A stretch of DNA of 64,000 nt, taken from the NCBI RefSeq assembly GCF_024166365.1, contig NC_064830.1, positions 88,840,721 to 88,904,720 of the forward strand. Reading direction: 5' to 3'. The stretch comes from Elephas maximus indicus (lineage: Eukaryota > Chordata > Mammalia > Proboscidea > Elephantidae). The notes below the pieces were generated by a model that had not been told where the DNA came from, made no database searches, and worked only from the letters and a program-made list of their open reading frames with translations. The translations under genes were made by a program, and so were the position numbers. Shown here one piece after another: positions 1 to 16,000 of this stretch; the stretch's first letter is position 1, and every line of letters starts with the position of its first letter.

Positions 1-2504
<2,504 letters not shown>

Positions 2505-2692
2505 GTCTCTGGACCTCTGCTCAGGATCTGCTCCAGGGCTGCCTTGGCCAGTGTCCCCTCCTGTCCTGGTGTCCCCAGGGCCCAAGCTGTAGCCCTTATC
2601 AGCCCAGGAGGGTACAGCTAGACTGACACTTGCCCTGTTGAGGAGTAGCCTGCCAGCTGGGGCAGGCCAATAAACTGTTCTGTGAATACTAG
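2505..2692 (+). other. TUFM: TUFM 3' UTR and poly(A) signal
   Basis: A short 3' UTR follows the TGA at 2502-2504. A canonical AATAAA lies at 2669-2674, so cleavage is expected at about 2685-2695. The sequence after 2700 is no longer gene-like and soon becomes repeat-derived. Confidence 0.85.
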
Positions 2693-2859
2693 ACTAGCCT
2701 GTGTGTCTTGTGTACTTTGTGTAAGTTGGAGGAGATGGAGTACAAAAAGGGAACCAAAGTCCAGGAGCAGGAGGTGCTGCAGAGCCATTTTGAGCTCATC
2801 CTGCTAGTCTGAGTTCATCTCTATGGCAGAGGTTGGAAGACCTCACTGATGTCTTTTTA

Positions 2860-3125
2860 AAGCTGTCGTTCTGTGGTATATAGGGTCACTATGAGTTGGA
2901 ACAGACTTGACGGCACCTGACAACAGTGGGGCAGTGGTTAAGCACTCAGCTGCTAACTTAAAAGTTTGTCAGTGGTTCAAACCCACTAACCACTCTCCAG
3001 GAGGGAGATTTGGCAGTCTGCTCCTGTAAAGACGTACAGTCTTGAAAACCCTACGGGGCAGTTCTACTCCATCCTGTAAGGTCACTATGAGTTGGGATCG
3101 ACTCCACAGCAACGGGTTTATCACT
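2860..3125 (+). mobile_element. RTE-like 3' tail followed by AFROSINE (long form)
   Basis: Positions 2860-2926 read like the end of a BovB/RTE element (GGTCACTATGAGTTGGAAC, then GACGGCACCTGACAACAG). From about 2927 comes a tRNA-derived SINE: A-box-like GGCAGTGGTTAAGC, B-box-like GGTTCAAACCC, the central segment found only in the long SINE subfamily, and the tail GACTCCACAGCAACGGGTTT. Confidence 0.8.
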
Positions 3126-3547
3126 ATGGCAACTTGAGAAAGTGAAAAGCCAAAGAAAAAGCCCGGTAAGCATTGTGCAATTAATTGCCTAGTAAAACAC
3201 CCCAGTGTGTGGACTATCCTACTGGAAGCTCTTGGGAAAGAATCTGGCTATCACCTGGAGCCAGCATAGGCTTAACCCAGATGCTAAACCCACCTTATTT
3301 CCTCTTTCAGTAGTTACTGTTGTTAATGTTTAGCTACCCGTTTAAGCTCTGAGTGGGGACTATCTTGTTCACCTTTAAGGGACTTGAGAGCTACATAAAT
3401 CTCAGTAAGTGGTTCCTGCAGTGTTACTTAATGAACTGGTTGATCACTGCTATCTATAACCCAACTCCAAGCACAGGAGTGAGAGGTTGTAGAAGGGTTT
3501 CCTTTTTCAACATTTACTGGGATTTAGAATTTAAAAGGCTGTTTACA

Positions 3548-4694
3548 CAATAGCAAAAAAATGGAATCAACGTAGGTGCCTGTCGATGGATGAATGGATA
3601 AACGAATTATGGTATATTCGCACAATGAGATACTACGCAATGATGAAGGACGATGAATCCTTGAAACGTAACATGAATTTGTAAGGCATCATGCCGAGTG
3701 AAAGCAGTCACAAAAGGACAAATACTGCATAAGACTACTATTACAAGAACTCAAGAAAAGGTTTAAATACAGAAGAAAACATTCGTTGATGGTTATGAGA
3801 GTGGGAAGGGAAAAGGATATTCACTAATTAGATAGTAGACAAAAATTAGTTGAAGGGAAGGACAACACATTATACAGGGGAAGTCAGCACAACTGGACTA
3901 AACCAAAAGCTAAGAAGTTCCCTGAATACAGACAAACACTTTGAGGGACAGAATAGCAGGGATGGGGATCTAGGGATCATGGTTTTAGGGGACATCTAGG
4001 TCAACAGCATAACAGTTTATTAAGGAAATGTTCTGCATCCCACCTTGGTGAGTGGTGTCTGGGGTCTTAAAAAGTAGCAAGCGGCCATCTAAGACGCATC
4101 AATTGGTCCCAACCCACCTGTAGCAAAGAATGAAGAACACCAAAGACAAGGAAAATATGAGCCCAAGAGACAGAAAGGGCCACGTGAACCAGACACTCCA
4201 TCAGCCTCGGACCAGACCTAGGTGGTGCCTGGCTACCGCCAACGATTGCCCTGACAGAACACAACAGAGTGTTCCTGAGGGGCAGGAGAAAAGTGGGATG
4301 CAAAACTCAAATTCTAGTAAAAAAGACCAGACTTAATGGTCTGAGATTGGAGGGACCCCAGAGGACATGGCCCCGGACTCCCTGTTAGCCCAAAACTAAA
4401 ACCATTCCTGAAGTCAATTTTTCAGAAAAAGATTGGACTATATAAGACATTAAATGATACTTGTGTGTGCTTCTTAGCTCGAGTAGATACATGAGACTAA
4501 ATGGGCAGCTCCTGTCCAGAGACAAGACAGAAACGGACAGGAAGCTGGTTGAACGGACGTGGGAAATAACAGGGTGGAAAGGAGTGTGCTGTGACAGTAT
4601 AAGGAGATCAACTAGGACCACATGATAATGTATGTATAAATTTTTGTATGGGAAACTTTCATTGAAAACATAGTAGAAAAATGAATAAAAAAAG
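3548..4694 (+). mobile_element. 5'-truncated LINE-1, ORF2 end plus 3' UTR
   Basis: The sequence matches the last part of L1 ORF2 and the long 3' UTR also seen at 58450-59660, ending in an A-rich tail. An imperfect 15-bp target-site duplication flanks it: AAAAGGCTGTTTACA at 3533-3547 and AAAAGGCTATTTACA at 4696-4710. It is a normal target-primed, 5'-truncated insertion in the TUFM-ATXN2L spacer. Confidence 0.88.
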
Positions 4695-5178
4695 AAAAAG
4701 GCTATTTACAAATGCTGGCTAGATTAAAAAAAAAAACTTGAAATGACCAAGACTGGCCAGGATGCACAGTCCACACCAATCAAGCACTACTACCAGGAAT
4801 TCATAGGCACCCCTTTCGAGCACGGCCACTGACAAAAGGATACATCCAGGACAACCCAAGGACCAGCAGCCCAGAGAAGGGGGGAGGGTTGTGGGCCCAA
4901 CCTGAGTGCTGTTTTGAGGACCTCAGATAACTTGATCTGACTCCAGAGCAGAGGAAAACAAAAGCAATACACAAGGTAAAACTTTGCAAAAAGTATTGTT
5001 CAATATCAGGGCAAGTTTATCCTTCTGTGTCCAAGTGGAATCTGGGTTTCACAGGGGAATCCTGCTTAGATGAAGGGTAAGTTCCCTCCCCAACTCATTT
5101 CTGCTTTTAGGAATAAGGTAATAAATCACAATCTGCAATCCATCCTTAAAGCATAAAAATGACTACTTAGTAATACCT

Positions 5179-5348
5179 AAAAGAAACCCTGGTGGCGTAG
5201 TGGTTATGAGCTACAGCTGCTAACCAAAAGATCGGCAGTTCAAATCCACCAGGAGCTCCTTGGAAATCCTATGGGGCAGTTCTACTCTGTCCTGTAGGGT
5301 TACTATAAGTTGGAATCGACTCGATGGCAACAGGTTTTTTTTCTTTTC
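5179..5348 (+). mobile_element. AFROSINE (short form) with target-site duplication
   Basis: This is a near-complete short-form SINE: GAAACCCTGGTGGCGTAGTG, B box GTTCAAATCC, CTATGGGGCAGTTCTACTCT, tail TCGACTCGATGGCAACAGG then a T-rich end. TAGTAATACCT at 5168-5178 is repeated at 5349-5359, which fixes the insertion borders. Confidence 0.93.
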
Positions 5349-5359
5349 TAGTAATACCT

Positions 5360-6155
5360 GCAATTATATTTTTCACTGTTCCACAGAAACCTGTTATCTC
5401 AGTGTGTACTTCAGCTACCCCAATCCCAACAGAAGGCTTTCCTGCCCCAACTCCCATCACTAACCAACCCCAGTCCACACTCCCATTCCACCCCCATCTT
5501 CCATCCAAGAGCTTTCTCGCTAGGACTCTAACATAACCCTGTCCAATTTTAGCAGCCACATGGCTGCTACACACAATCCTTTTTCCACTTATCAAGTGAC
5601 CCTTCTCTATGCCTGGTTTCAGATCCTCACATCCTGAGACTTCTTCCTCAATATCTAACCTTCATTCTTTCCACCCAGGTCTCAGCCACTTTTTTCTGAC
5701 TTTGGTCCCAGGTGAAACACCCCTCCCTTCTACTGAGCACTTGGGCACAACTCACATTCTCACAACCCCGTAAGGGTGAGATTCTCTCCATTTTACATAC
5801 AAGGAAACCAAGGGCAAAAGGTCAGAGTGTGACACAATTCCAAACTGCCTCCTTGACAAAGCACCTCCCCTGGAGCCTGTTTTCATTTCTACAGCCCATG
5901 CCTCGCTTCTCTCCTCCTGTCAAACCCCTAGTTCAGCTGTTGCACCCCTAAACCTGGTTCCTCAACCCAGCTCTCTTCCTCACTACCAACTTCACATCTA
6001 TAGCTCTCACCCACACCCAAGACATCTCAGCTGTGTGCCAGCCAGACCATTAATTCCAGTTGCCAAAAAAAATTAAAAACATTTTTCAACACAAAGAAGC
6101 AGACTAATTCATGAGATACCACTAGAAAGGAAAAGCTTCAAGTCACACCTCAAGA
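5360..6155. other. Intergenic, nothing recognised
   Basis: This spacer between TUFM and ATXN2L is pyrimidine-rich and holds no gene, RNA gene or clear repeat that I can identify. Confidence 0.6.
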
Positions 6156-6159
6156 TGAG

Positions 6160-6285
6160 ACCAGTTTAGAGATGGGAACAGTCACTAGAGGTTGGGTGAC
6201 TTCTGCAGTAGCTCTGGCCAGAGGAGGAACCCATGTCTGTGTTTAGCATCCTGACTGTATTGCCACACTGCACCATCTTGGGAAC
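6160..6285 (-). mobile_element. MIR SINE fragment
   Basis: Read on the - strand it resembles the ancient MIR SINE. The + strand shows GAGGTTGGGTGACTTCTGC, then AGGAACCCATGTCTGT and CTGCACCA, which are degenerate versions of the MIR core in reverse. Confidence 0.5.
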
Positions 6286-6664
6286 CGGCTTGGCCAACAC
6301 ATCTCATGCACTTTTAGCCATCTGGAAACCCAGAACCTCACAGCTATCAAGGACACAACATCAAAACGTTAACCATCTGGAACTCAATGAGCGAACGGCT
6401 TAAGACCCTCATCTGATTCATGACCCTACACTGAGACGTTAGATACAATTTTTACATGGAAGAGGAAGAACATGATGACAAGATAAACACAACGCCAATA
6501 CCACATAAAACATGTATGAGAAAACGGAGCTGCTCAGCTTTATCTTCCCCTCAAGGGAAGGGCCCTGGTGCCCAACCTCTAGGATCTGTACAACTCTAGT
6601 GCTTGAAAGGGAAGCTATGGGCCTGCCCCATTCTCTAGACAGGAAACTACAGGCAGGTTAAGTT

Positions 6665-7093
6665 AGTTTAAAATTTTATTTTTTTTATTTTTTTTTTTAA
6701 ATATTTTTATGTAATAAAAAGTAAAAGTCCTTGTCCAACCATCCTTGTGGGGCATCTGTCTGTCTTTCACTCAGGTCACTCAAGTTAATGGGGAAGAACA
6801 ACAGGGGGCCCAAGTCTGAGGTTATAAATAATAGAAAATAAAAGATCTTCTGTCTCCAGTGGGATAGATAGAGGATGGGAGGGCAAGACGGGGTGGGAAT
6901 GGACAGAGTCAGAGCAGGAACCCCCCACCCCCACTGGGCCCTGGCCCTGCCCACTTTGAGGCCCCTCCCAGTCAAGGTGCTTGGCAGGAATTCCCCAGCT
7001 TCCCCAGGGGGAAAGGGGGGGTTGGGGGCTGGGACTGGTCCGAGCTGCTGGGGGAAGAGACATAGATCACTCTTCCCTCCACTCATGGAGGTC
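6665..7093 (-). other. ATXN2L: ATXN2L 3' UTR with candidate poly(A) signals
   Basis: This is the - strand sequence after the stop at 7094-7096. AATAAA on the - strand occurs at 6680-6675 and 6689-6684, in an A/T-rich block where transcription probably ends. Which signal is used cannot be told from sequence. Confidence 0.6.
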
Positions 7094-10000
7094 TCAGGTC
7101 GCGGCCAGGACAATCTTCAGTTCCCCGGGGGGTGGAAGGGGAGCTGCTGGGAGGGATGAGATTGAACTGGTTGGAGGGGAAAGAGAAGAGAGCAGGAGCA
7201 TTAGAACCTAAGCAGCTGTCCCTTCATCCAATGCCGTCCAGTGCGGGGCGTGGGGGGTGTGTTTGGGTAGGAGCGGCCTCCTCAGGGTGTCTCTTGGGGC
7301 TGTCAGAAGCACAGATCAATCGCTGTTTCCCAGTGAGCCAGAGCCCTTACTCGTGTGCCCAGCTCAGCCCCCCGCACCCCAGCCTGGCCCTGTCTGCTGC
7401 GCTGACCTTACCTCGGCTAAGTCAGGAGACAGTCGGGGTCACTGAGAGCTGGGGAGGCAGTGGGGAGGGGGGCTGCTGGATCACAACTGAGCGAGGACGG
7501 AGGGAAGCAAAGGACAGAGCCAGGAGCAAGCCCCTGGCGGCGGCGGCTGTGGCTTCTGCCCACCCTACATACTTCACAGACAGGTGCAGGTCGGCGGGCG
7601 CCCTGTGGGACAGCCCTGCCTCCAAGACCCTCACTCCCCACCCAGAACCCGTGCATCCTGCCCCACCTGCAGCCCCTCAGCTCTTCCATGCCAAATTCCC
7701 CCAGCTAACGAGAACTCACGAATCCTGTCATCGGCTCCTCCTGGAAATCCAGGCGCCTGGCCAGGCTGCTCACCTTGGGGGTGTCCGATGTAGGGGTAGG
7801 GTGAGGGTGTGGAAGCTGAGAGTGCAGGCACCCCGCTCTGGGGCACCGCGCCTTGGGGGGGGCCCCCATGGCTCTGGGGTGGGTGCAGCAGCATCACCTG
7901 GGGCGGGTGGGGAGCCCCAGGGTGAGGGGGCGGGGCTGCTGTGATTCCAGTTTGGACATGGGCCTACAGAGAACAGAAAGGAGCTGGTAGTACCAGGGAG
8001 CAAGGAGCAGAGGGAGCACCAGGGGTTCAGGAACGGGAAGCCCCATGGCTTATCATGTCCTCATGGTGGACCACAGACCCAGAGGAAGCAAGTCTCCTGG
8101 GCTTTTACCTGGGTGACGTGGGCCATGTTGGTGAAGCCGTGGGGCAGCTGCTGGTGGGCATGGATGGCATACACAGCGGCTGGCTGGGGGAAGCTGCTCT
8201 GAGGGGACTGGGCAGAAGGTCCCGGTGGTAGAGAAGGCGGCGTGCCTGTCAGGGCCCCTGGGTGGTACAGATTCTGCTGTGGCTGTCCACTGCCCAGGTG
8301 TGGGGCCTGCCCCGCCTGGTGCTGTCAGGTGGAGGGAAGAGTGAGTGTCACTCACTCCTGTGGTATCCAGGCCTACCACCCACTGAACCCCGATCCTCCT
8401 TGCTGTGGGATGACCCCCAACTCTCTCAGCCACCCACTACTGCCTCCACCTCTCAGGCCCCCCATGGTAGGAACCTGGACAGGACTAGGGGCCGCGTGCT
8501 GGGACTGCGGCTGGCTCCCAGTAGGCGTGGTGGCCGGCTGCGGCTGGTGGGCATGGAGCTGCGTGGCATGGTGTGGATAGGACTGGTGAACAGTGGCTGC
8601 AGCAGAAAAGAGGGAGAGAATCAGTGCTGAGCACACCAAAGGGCCAAGGAGCACAGCCCAGAGCAGAGGCAAGGGTGTGGGAGCAGGGACAGGGAAGCAC
8701 AGGAGAACTCACCGTAAAGGGCCTGGGGAGTGGGCTGCTCTGCAGAAGGGTACTGAGGAGTGGATGATGACACAATGGCCTGGGGGTGGCTGCCCGACGT
8801 CAGCATGCGGGGGTTGCTTTGAAGCATGGGGGCAAACACCGGCTGGCGGGATGAGAGAAAAGCAGTTGGCCCAACAGAAGACTTGGGAAGCATGTTCTCC
8901 TGCCCCATCAACCTGTGCGTAACACTACTCTGGCCTTATCACAACTACTTTTAACGTTCACAATAATTCTACCAAGCAGATGCTATTTTAATTGTATCTT
9001 ACAGAAAAAAAGAACTAAGGCTCAGATGTTCAATAACTAGGTACAGATCCTGCCAGTAACTGAAAAACCAAGACTTACACTTAAGTTGGATTATATCAAT
9101 CCCAAAACTGGCAGGCACCATGCAGAACACTGCCTGCCATCCGCACCCCTCCCCCCAAATCCTTGGAGATGGAGAAGGGATCCCTAGCAGGGGCTCTCTA
9201 CCCCCACTTTCCTCCTGTGCCCCAGTCACCTGTGAGGGGTAGTGCGCCATGGGTTGCATCATGGCAGGCTGGCCTGGGAACTGCTGTGGATTGTAGGGGA
9301 TGTAGGAAGAATAGGGTGTGGCGGCCACCAGAGGTGGGCCGGCGGCAGCAGCAGCCTGCATCATCGGAGGGGCTGAGGCTGGCTGATGCTGGTCTGAGCG
9401 CTGAGGGGGCAGGGAGCCTGCAGGATGGGTAAAAATAGTGCAGAGCTCAAGCTCCATCTGCCAGGAGGCACTGGGCAGCCCCATCAACTGCCCCTCCTGA
9501 CCTTGCTCACCTTTGGCTCCCCGGTACTTGCCCTGCTGCCCAGGTACAGAATTGGATACAGGATATGGATACATTTGAGGTGCCTAAAAAAAAGACACAG
9601 ATGAGGCTGGATGACTTGCCTGCAAATGCCCAGGAAAACAGGCTTGACATGGTCCCCCAACCAGCCCTACCAACCCCCACCCCGTTACCTTGGGCCCAAC
9701 CAGTCTCTTACTTGCACAGCTGGCCCCATGTGGATTTGAGGTATGTAAGAGATGTACTGGGGGCTATATAACCCACTCTGGCCGGCTGTCAGCACTGGGA
9801 TGGAAGGAGTTGAATGAGTCCGGGGCCCCGGGGAAGTTGGGGTACTGGTGGATTTGTTCTGAGAAGCACAACAAGAAAGAATATTTTGACTTTTTAGATC
9901 TCCCTCTGCCATGCCTGTAACAGCAGCTAGCATTCATGGAGTGCTGTGTTCCAGAGACATTCTACACTTTACTTGGTTAAAGCCTACATCATACCTCATG

Positions 10001-13000
10001 AGATAGGCATTCTCAAATTACAGATGAGGAAACTGAGGCGGAGCAGTTCAGTGGCTTATCCAGCACCACGAAGTTTGTAAGTGCGAGGATTTAAGCCAAG
10101 TGATTCTGCCTAATGAAGCCTACGCTCAAAAACAACTTCACTCGCATTTCCTGAACCAAATGCTAAGTCGTAGAGAAAAGCCCGTAAGTACCTGTCATAC
10201 ACACCAGGATCCCCTGCCACCCTGGAGACCTGCCTCTGTTTCTCCCAAACCTGCCCAACTATTGCTATGCCTCCACACTTTTACAGTGTCTCCTCTCACT
10301 GCCAGGTGACTGGCAAGCAAGTGTTTCCCTTCATTGCTTTATTAACCCCCCAACCCAAGTTTCCCTCACAGAAACCAAAGTCCATGTTCTCCCGTCCCAT
10401 CTCACCACAGACAGCAGAGGCTTTGTGGGATTGAACTCCTTGGCATTGGGGTTCAACGTTGACTTCTTTACTTGTCTATGAAAGAAAATAGAGTAAATCC
10501 CAGGGTTTTGAAACAGTTCCTTTCAATTACAGCCCCTGCTGAGAATCTGCATTTCTAACAAGTTTCCAAGCAATGCTAATCCTGCTGGTTAGGGACCAAT
10601 TCTGACAACCACTAGTAAAACAGTGGTTTTCAAAACTTACACATAACAATCATTTTGGCATCTTGTTAAAAATGTGTATTCTGACTCAGTGTATCTAAAA
10701 TGGAAACGCAAATTCTCATCAGGGGTTCAAACTGGAAAGAACCAGTTTGAAGCTCTGATAAATCCTAATGGCTTAACCTTGGCACCCACCCAGCTCCCCA
10801 TCTTACTCACTCGGCAACGGGGCCCTCATCCTTGTCATCACCCTTGATGAGGCCCACTGGCGGGCTGCCGGTTTGGCTTGGGCAAGGCGGTGGGGGCTGC
10901 TCTGGCCCCTCAGTGCCTCCTGCTGGTGGCAGGGGCGGTTTCTCCTCTTTATCCGATACAGACTCTGTCTTGGAGGAGACTGGGGACCCCATGGGTTCAG
11001 AAGTCAATAGACCGTCAACCTCCTTCTCTTTCCCCTTGGACTCCTCCTTTACTATCCGGGAAGGAAAAGGATCCAGGCTGGTCTCAGGGGAGCTACTGGG
11101 CTGAAGCTGGAATAAGAAAAACACACATACAATACTATCCCGTCCAGATCCCAGGTCCTGCTCATCTCATCTCATCTCATCCATCACATCTAATCCTCTG
11201 CCGCTTATATAAACCCTCTGCTCCTCTCTTCATTCTGCTAGTATCCTAGCTCATTCCCATACTTCCATCTCTCACCTTAAACTGGGCCCCGAACTTTCTC
11301 AGTTCTTCCAGTTGAAATCGTTTCTGTTCATTCTGCAGGCCAGGGACTACAAGAAAACAGTGCAAAAGGAAAAAATGTAAGTTTTTTTCTTCAAAGGCAG
11401 CTACAAATGCCAGTAGCCCAGAAGACAAAGAATCGGGGGAAAAAGCAGAAACATACACTTGGGAATCCTAAAAAAAAAAAAACCTCGGGTCAAAGAAGTG
11501 ATAAATATTGTCTGCTTCTGAACTTAAACCACCTCACTAACTGAAACACTCACCACCCAAAAAAAGGGCATTTGACCTGAGTAGGTAAAAACAATTCGCA
11601 CCTTTCCCAGCTATCCGGGCCAGCTCCTGGGGCTCCAGATTTCTTCCAGGCTCCTTGGTCGGGAGTTCTTTCACTGAGCAAGAGAAAGACACCTGAAGGT
11701 TCTCCTGTCCAGAATGACACTTCACACTGTCAACAGATCTCAACTATCTGACTCTTACCATCTGTGGGGGCCAGTGTGATCTTCGGAGAAGCTGGGGAAA
11801 TGGAGCCCACTCCAGGGTCCACAACTGATGGTGTCACGGCGATGGAAGCTGGAGCAGTTGGCACTGCTGAACCAACGGGAGGCTCAGGACAGGAGGCTGT
11901 GATTGGAGCAGGGGCAGCAGACTTGGGAGAGCGCGGGGGGTACATCCGGCCCACTGGAAGAAAAGGGAGAGCTGTACAATGGTTACTGCTGGTCAATAAG
12001 CAATGGAAAGATGCCATCTGAATTAACACCAAATAACCTTTATATAATAGGCAGGTTCTCAAGTTGAAATGCTGATAAAGGCGAAAAGGCGAGGCAGGTT
12101 AACATAAGCAGGTGAACTGGCCTCATGGGCACCATGATAAACTAGAATGCCTAAACGGTTGGTCCTTAGTTCCAGTCAACTAGGACTATGTACCAAGGCA
12201 GGCTCAACGTTTTCAGAACCTCCTGTATCACAAAAAAAATTGTAATTATACGACTTCTAAGTCTTAAAATGTTGGCAACTACATCAATTCTAAACAAAAG
12301 ACGTCTACCAACCAGATAAAACCAGAGCTTCCAACTGGTTCAAACCCCTGCTGAGAATGCACACTTCTACTCTAGATGTACTGAATCAGAATCTACATTT
12401 TAACAAGATCCGCAGATGATTCTCACGTATGATAAATTTTGAAAACAACTGCCCTACTAGTGGATCTCAGAACTAGTCCCTAACCAGTAGCACTAGCATT
12501 GCCTGAGAAGTTACGAAGGAAATTCTCACCAGGGATTCAAACCAGAACGCACTGGTTCAAAGCCCCGATACAACCCACGGATCACTAGGTTAGGATTTCT
12601 GCAATAGAAAAACTAAAAATTCTTTCCCCAAGAGAATAAATCCAACCCCCCTCCCATCAGCTTTCATATTTGAAACCGTCTCCCATTCCACCATTCAGCA
12701 GTTAGAATGTTTATATTCCTCTATAAATTTCTATCCCTCTATCTTCACCCGATACTAGTGAAATTTTACCTGCAGAAGGAGGTGGAACAGACGCTTCTCC
12801 AGAAGGCCTACTGCTAGATGAAGACAGAGTCTTGGCACCTCTCAGAGGCCGCTGTGCCTTAGGGGACATACGGGAAGGGCCTATTTTTTTTTAAAAATGG
12901 AATAAAAGTAAGAACAGGCAGACTAACTGCTGTTGCATTACCACCATGCATCATTCTTCCAACCCATCTAAATCCTACTTTTCAATTACGCTTCCCACCT

Positions 13001-16000
13001 TCTTACTGTCCCCTCTCTCGCCCCTGCCAAGCATGCTCCACGACTCACCTCCATTGATACCACGTGTCTCAGAGCCTGGGCCAGGGCTGCTATTGTCAAG
13101 ATGGTGAGGGCCACGAGGTGGCAAAGAGCTAAGGCCAGGGCGGCCACCCCGGGAACTGTTACAGCGAACACCTCCCCGGGGACCTTCCCGGACTCGTTGG
13201 GGTAGAGGGATGTATTTCCCCTCCCTGGGGAGAGAGTTCAATTAAGGTCAGTTAGCCATAAAACCCATACATTTTGGAAAGATGAAGCCCTCCTTTCTTA
13301 AGCCCATCTCATCACCCCTCCCCCCAGCCCCGCCGCCACTGCACATGCACACGTAACGCCTGGCTCTAGCTTCCTTCACTACCCCACCTGAAGATATATC
13401 CTGGCTGAATGTTCTGTGGCTACAGGTTTATGGCCTTATGTTGTGCCAGCCTGGCTAATGTTCCACAATTCTACTGTTCCTGACTTATGAAAAAGATAGT
13501 ATCACCCTGTAGTTCGAGACACAGCTTTTACAAAACACAGATCATTACGCACAGTTTCGTTTCACCGTGTAAAGGTGAAAAAAGAAATACGTACAGATAA
13601 AAGAAAAACAATATATATCAAAATTCTGGGGGGAAAACTTTTTTTCCTCCTAAATCCACAAGCTTTAGCCATGCTGCCTTAGATCAATTACTTAACCTCC
13701 CTAGACTTCAATCTCCAAAGCATAAAAACCAGGAATGTGTACTAGCCTATACCTCATACACTTGTGACACTAAAACAATAGTGTACAATGCTCTTTGCCC
13801 ACAGTGAGCCCCAAGCAGTCCTGGCTGCCCCAGTAATCACCTGGATGCCAGGCTGGGGCTCTCCCGTCCTGAACTCTGCCGCTGGACTGCACTGTGCTTC
13901 TCCTCCTCAGTGCGCCCATCGTCATTCTCCATGGCGATCCGCAGGCGGTACTGCGGACTTGACTCAATCTCTCGGGCCAACTGGGCCGCACGCAGCTCCC
14001 GCTGACGGAACTCTTCTGAGTTGTCCTTCTCTAAAGGTACCCTGAGAGAACCCACACAGACCACCAGCATCCCAGTGCCAGGGGACAAAAGGGGAAAAAG
14101 AGAAAACACTTGTCAGTTCTATCCCCTGTGCAGGTATGTGAGTATCCTACCCCTTTAACAATTTAAGCATATATTCAGTGGGCGCCCACTGGAGTCTGGC
14201 AGTGTCCCATGGTATATCTTCAAGTCTGAAAAACACTTAGCTACAAACACACATAAAATGTGTTTTTAAATTCACGATGAAAGACACAGATGAAAAAGAA
14301 AACAGTTAATTCTACCTATGGGGTGCCCTAGAAATCAGGAAAAGGTAAGAGAAAACCTCCAAGGGAGGAGTTCACAAGGCGGACCAGGAGTAGGGGAGGG
14401 CAACCTGGGCACACAGAAAAGCATAAGCAAAAGCTATGTTCCACCTACAGGCTCGTGCCTTCTATTACTAACCCTACACCCTAAACTGCATCGCCCTGGA
14501 ACTACCAAGATACTCACGTATAAGAAGAAAGGCTGCTATCATAGGTGGTCTTTACACCGTAGGTTTCCTCATTGAATTTGAACATTTCATTGGGATCCCA
14601 TCCATTGGACTGGGTGGGGGGAGAGAAGGAAACGTATTTTAAACCCACAAAGAAAACAATCATGATGTGTCATTTTCCTTCCATCAACTGAAAAACTTAA
14701 AAATGTGACCAAAGCAAGGGTGGCAAAACAGGAACACTGCTGGTGGGACTATCAATTGATACTACCAACTGCTGCATGAGTTGGCGGTAACTGATAAAAC
14801 TGAAAAACCCTAAGAACCAACAAATCCATTTCTAGGTTTTTACCCTAGAGAAGCTCTGCCACACGGACAAAAAGATATACATTCTGAAAGTTTAATAAAG
14901 CGTTATTTTTAATAATAGAGTAATGGACAAATCACAAATTAATAAAACCAAACACCAAATCCACTGCCATCTAGCTGATTCCAACTCACAGTGACCCTAT
15001 AGAACAAAGCAGAACCGCCCGGTAAGGTTTCCATGGCTATAACCTTTACAAAGGCGACCTGAGAAATTTTTCTCCTGCAGAGCATTTGGTGGGTTAGCAT
15101 TCGAGTGCTTAACCACTGTTCCAGTAGGGCTCCTCCGATCAGTACGGTAAAGGATAAAGAGTTTGGTGTGTGTGTATAAATGTGTATGTATATAAATTGA
15201 GCGCTACACGATAGTTAAAAGGCGTACACTAGATTTATATATCAACTCGAAAAATTTAAAAGACAAGCATGAAAAGTGAGCACCTGTGTAAATTAAACGT
15301 CGAAACAACAATGTATTCTTTCCTGAATACGCGTGCGTAAGCGTGAAACATCAGCCAGAGAAATATCAACTGCATCAAAGTAGTTGCTCTCAGAAAGCAT
15401 AATGAATTTACGTGGTGTTCAGCCTTACCTGCAATCTGTTAATAAAGTCATCTGAAGCAACTATTAATAGCTGTCAATCCCAGATAGTGAGATACAGAGT
15501 ATTTTGGTGATTTTTCTGTACCTTTTTATTTGGAATCTGACCACAGCCAACGAGTAACAGTAAAGGATTTTCCTCCCCTTCCCCTACAGGCTTGCTATGA
15601 GTTGGTATCGACTCAATGGCAACGGGTTTCCCTAAGAATGTCCTTACTGTTAACAACCCACATTATGGCACCAGAGTCACCCGGCCCTCAGGTTCCTAGG
15701 AAGGGAGACTTTACCATGTCAGACTCGAGGTCGTAGTCATCACTGTTGCTGTCGCCCCCCTCCCAGCGCTGGAGCACCTTCTCTTTATGCTCCCCGTTCA
15801 CCTTGGAGTTCATGGCAATGGCTGAATCGGTGAATTTGTCTGTGGGGGCAGATTCGACAATCAGGAATCAGATAATTCTGCATATCCTTCCTCCCCCCAA
15901 AACAACTCATTCAGGAGTAAAGAAAAATTTAAGAAACCCAAATCTAGACTATACGTGCTATGTGCCAGGCCTGGAAGGAAGGCAGCACAGAAAACCTCAT

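Noticed and set aside
7132..7944. 270-codon open frame on the + strand
   Set aside because: It lies antisense to the last ATXN2L exons and 3' UTR; GC-rich sequence and lack of stops explain it. No domain is recognisable.
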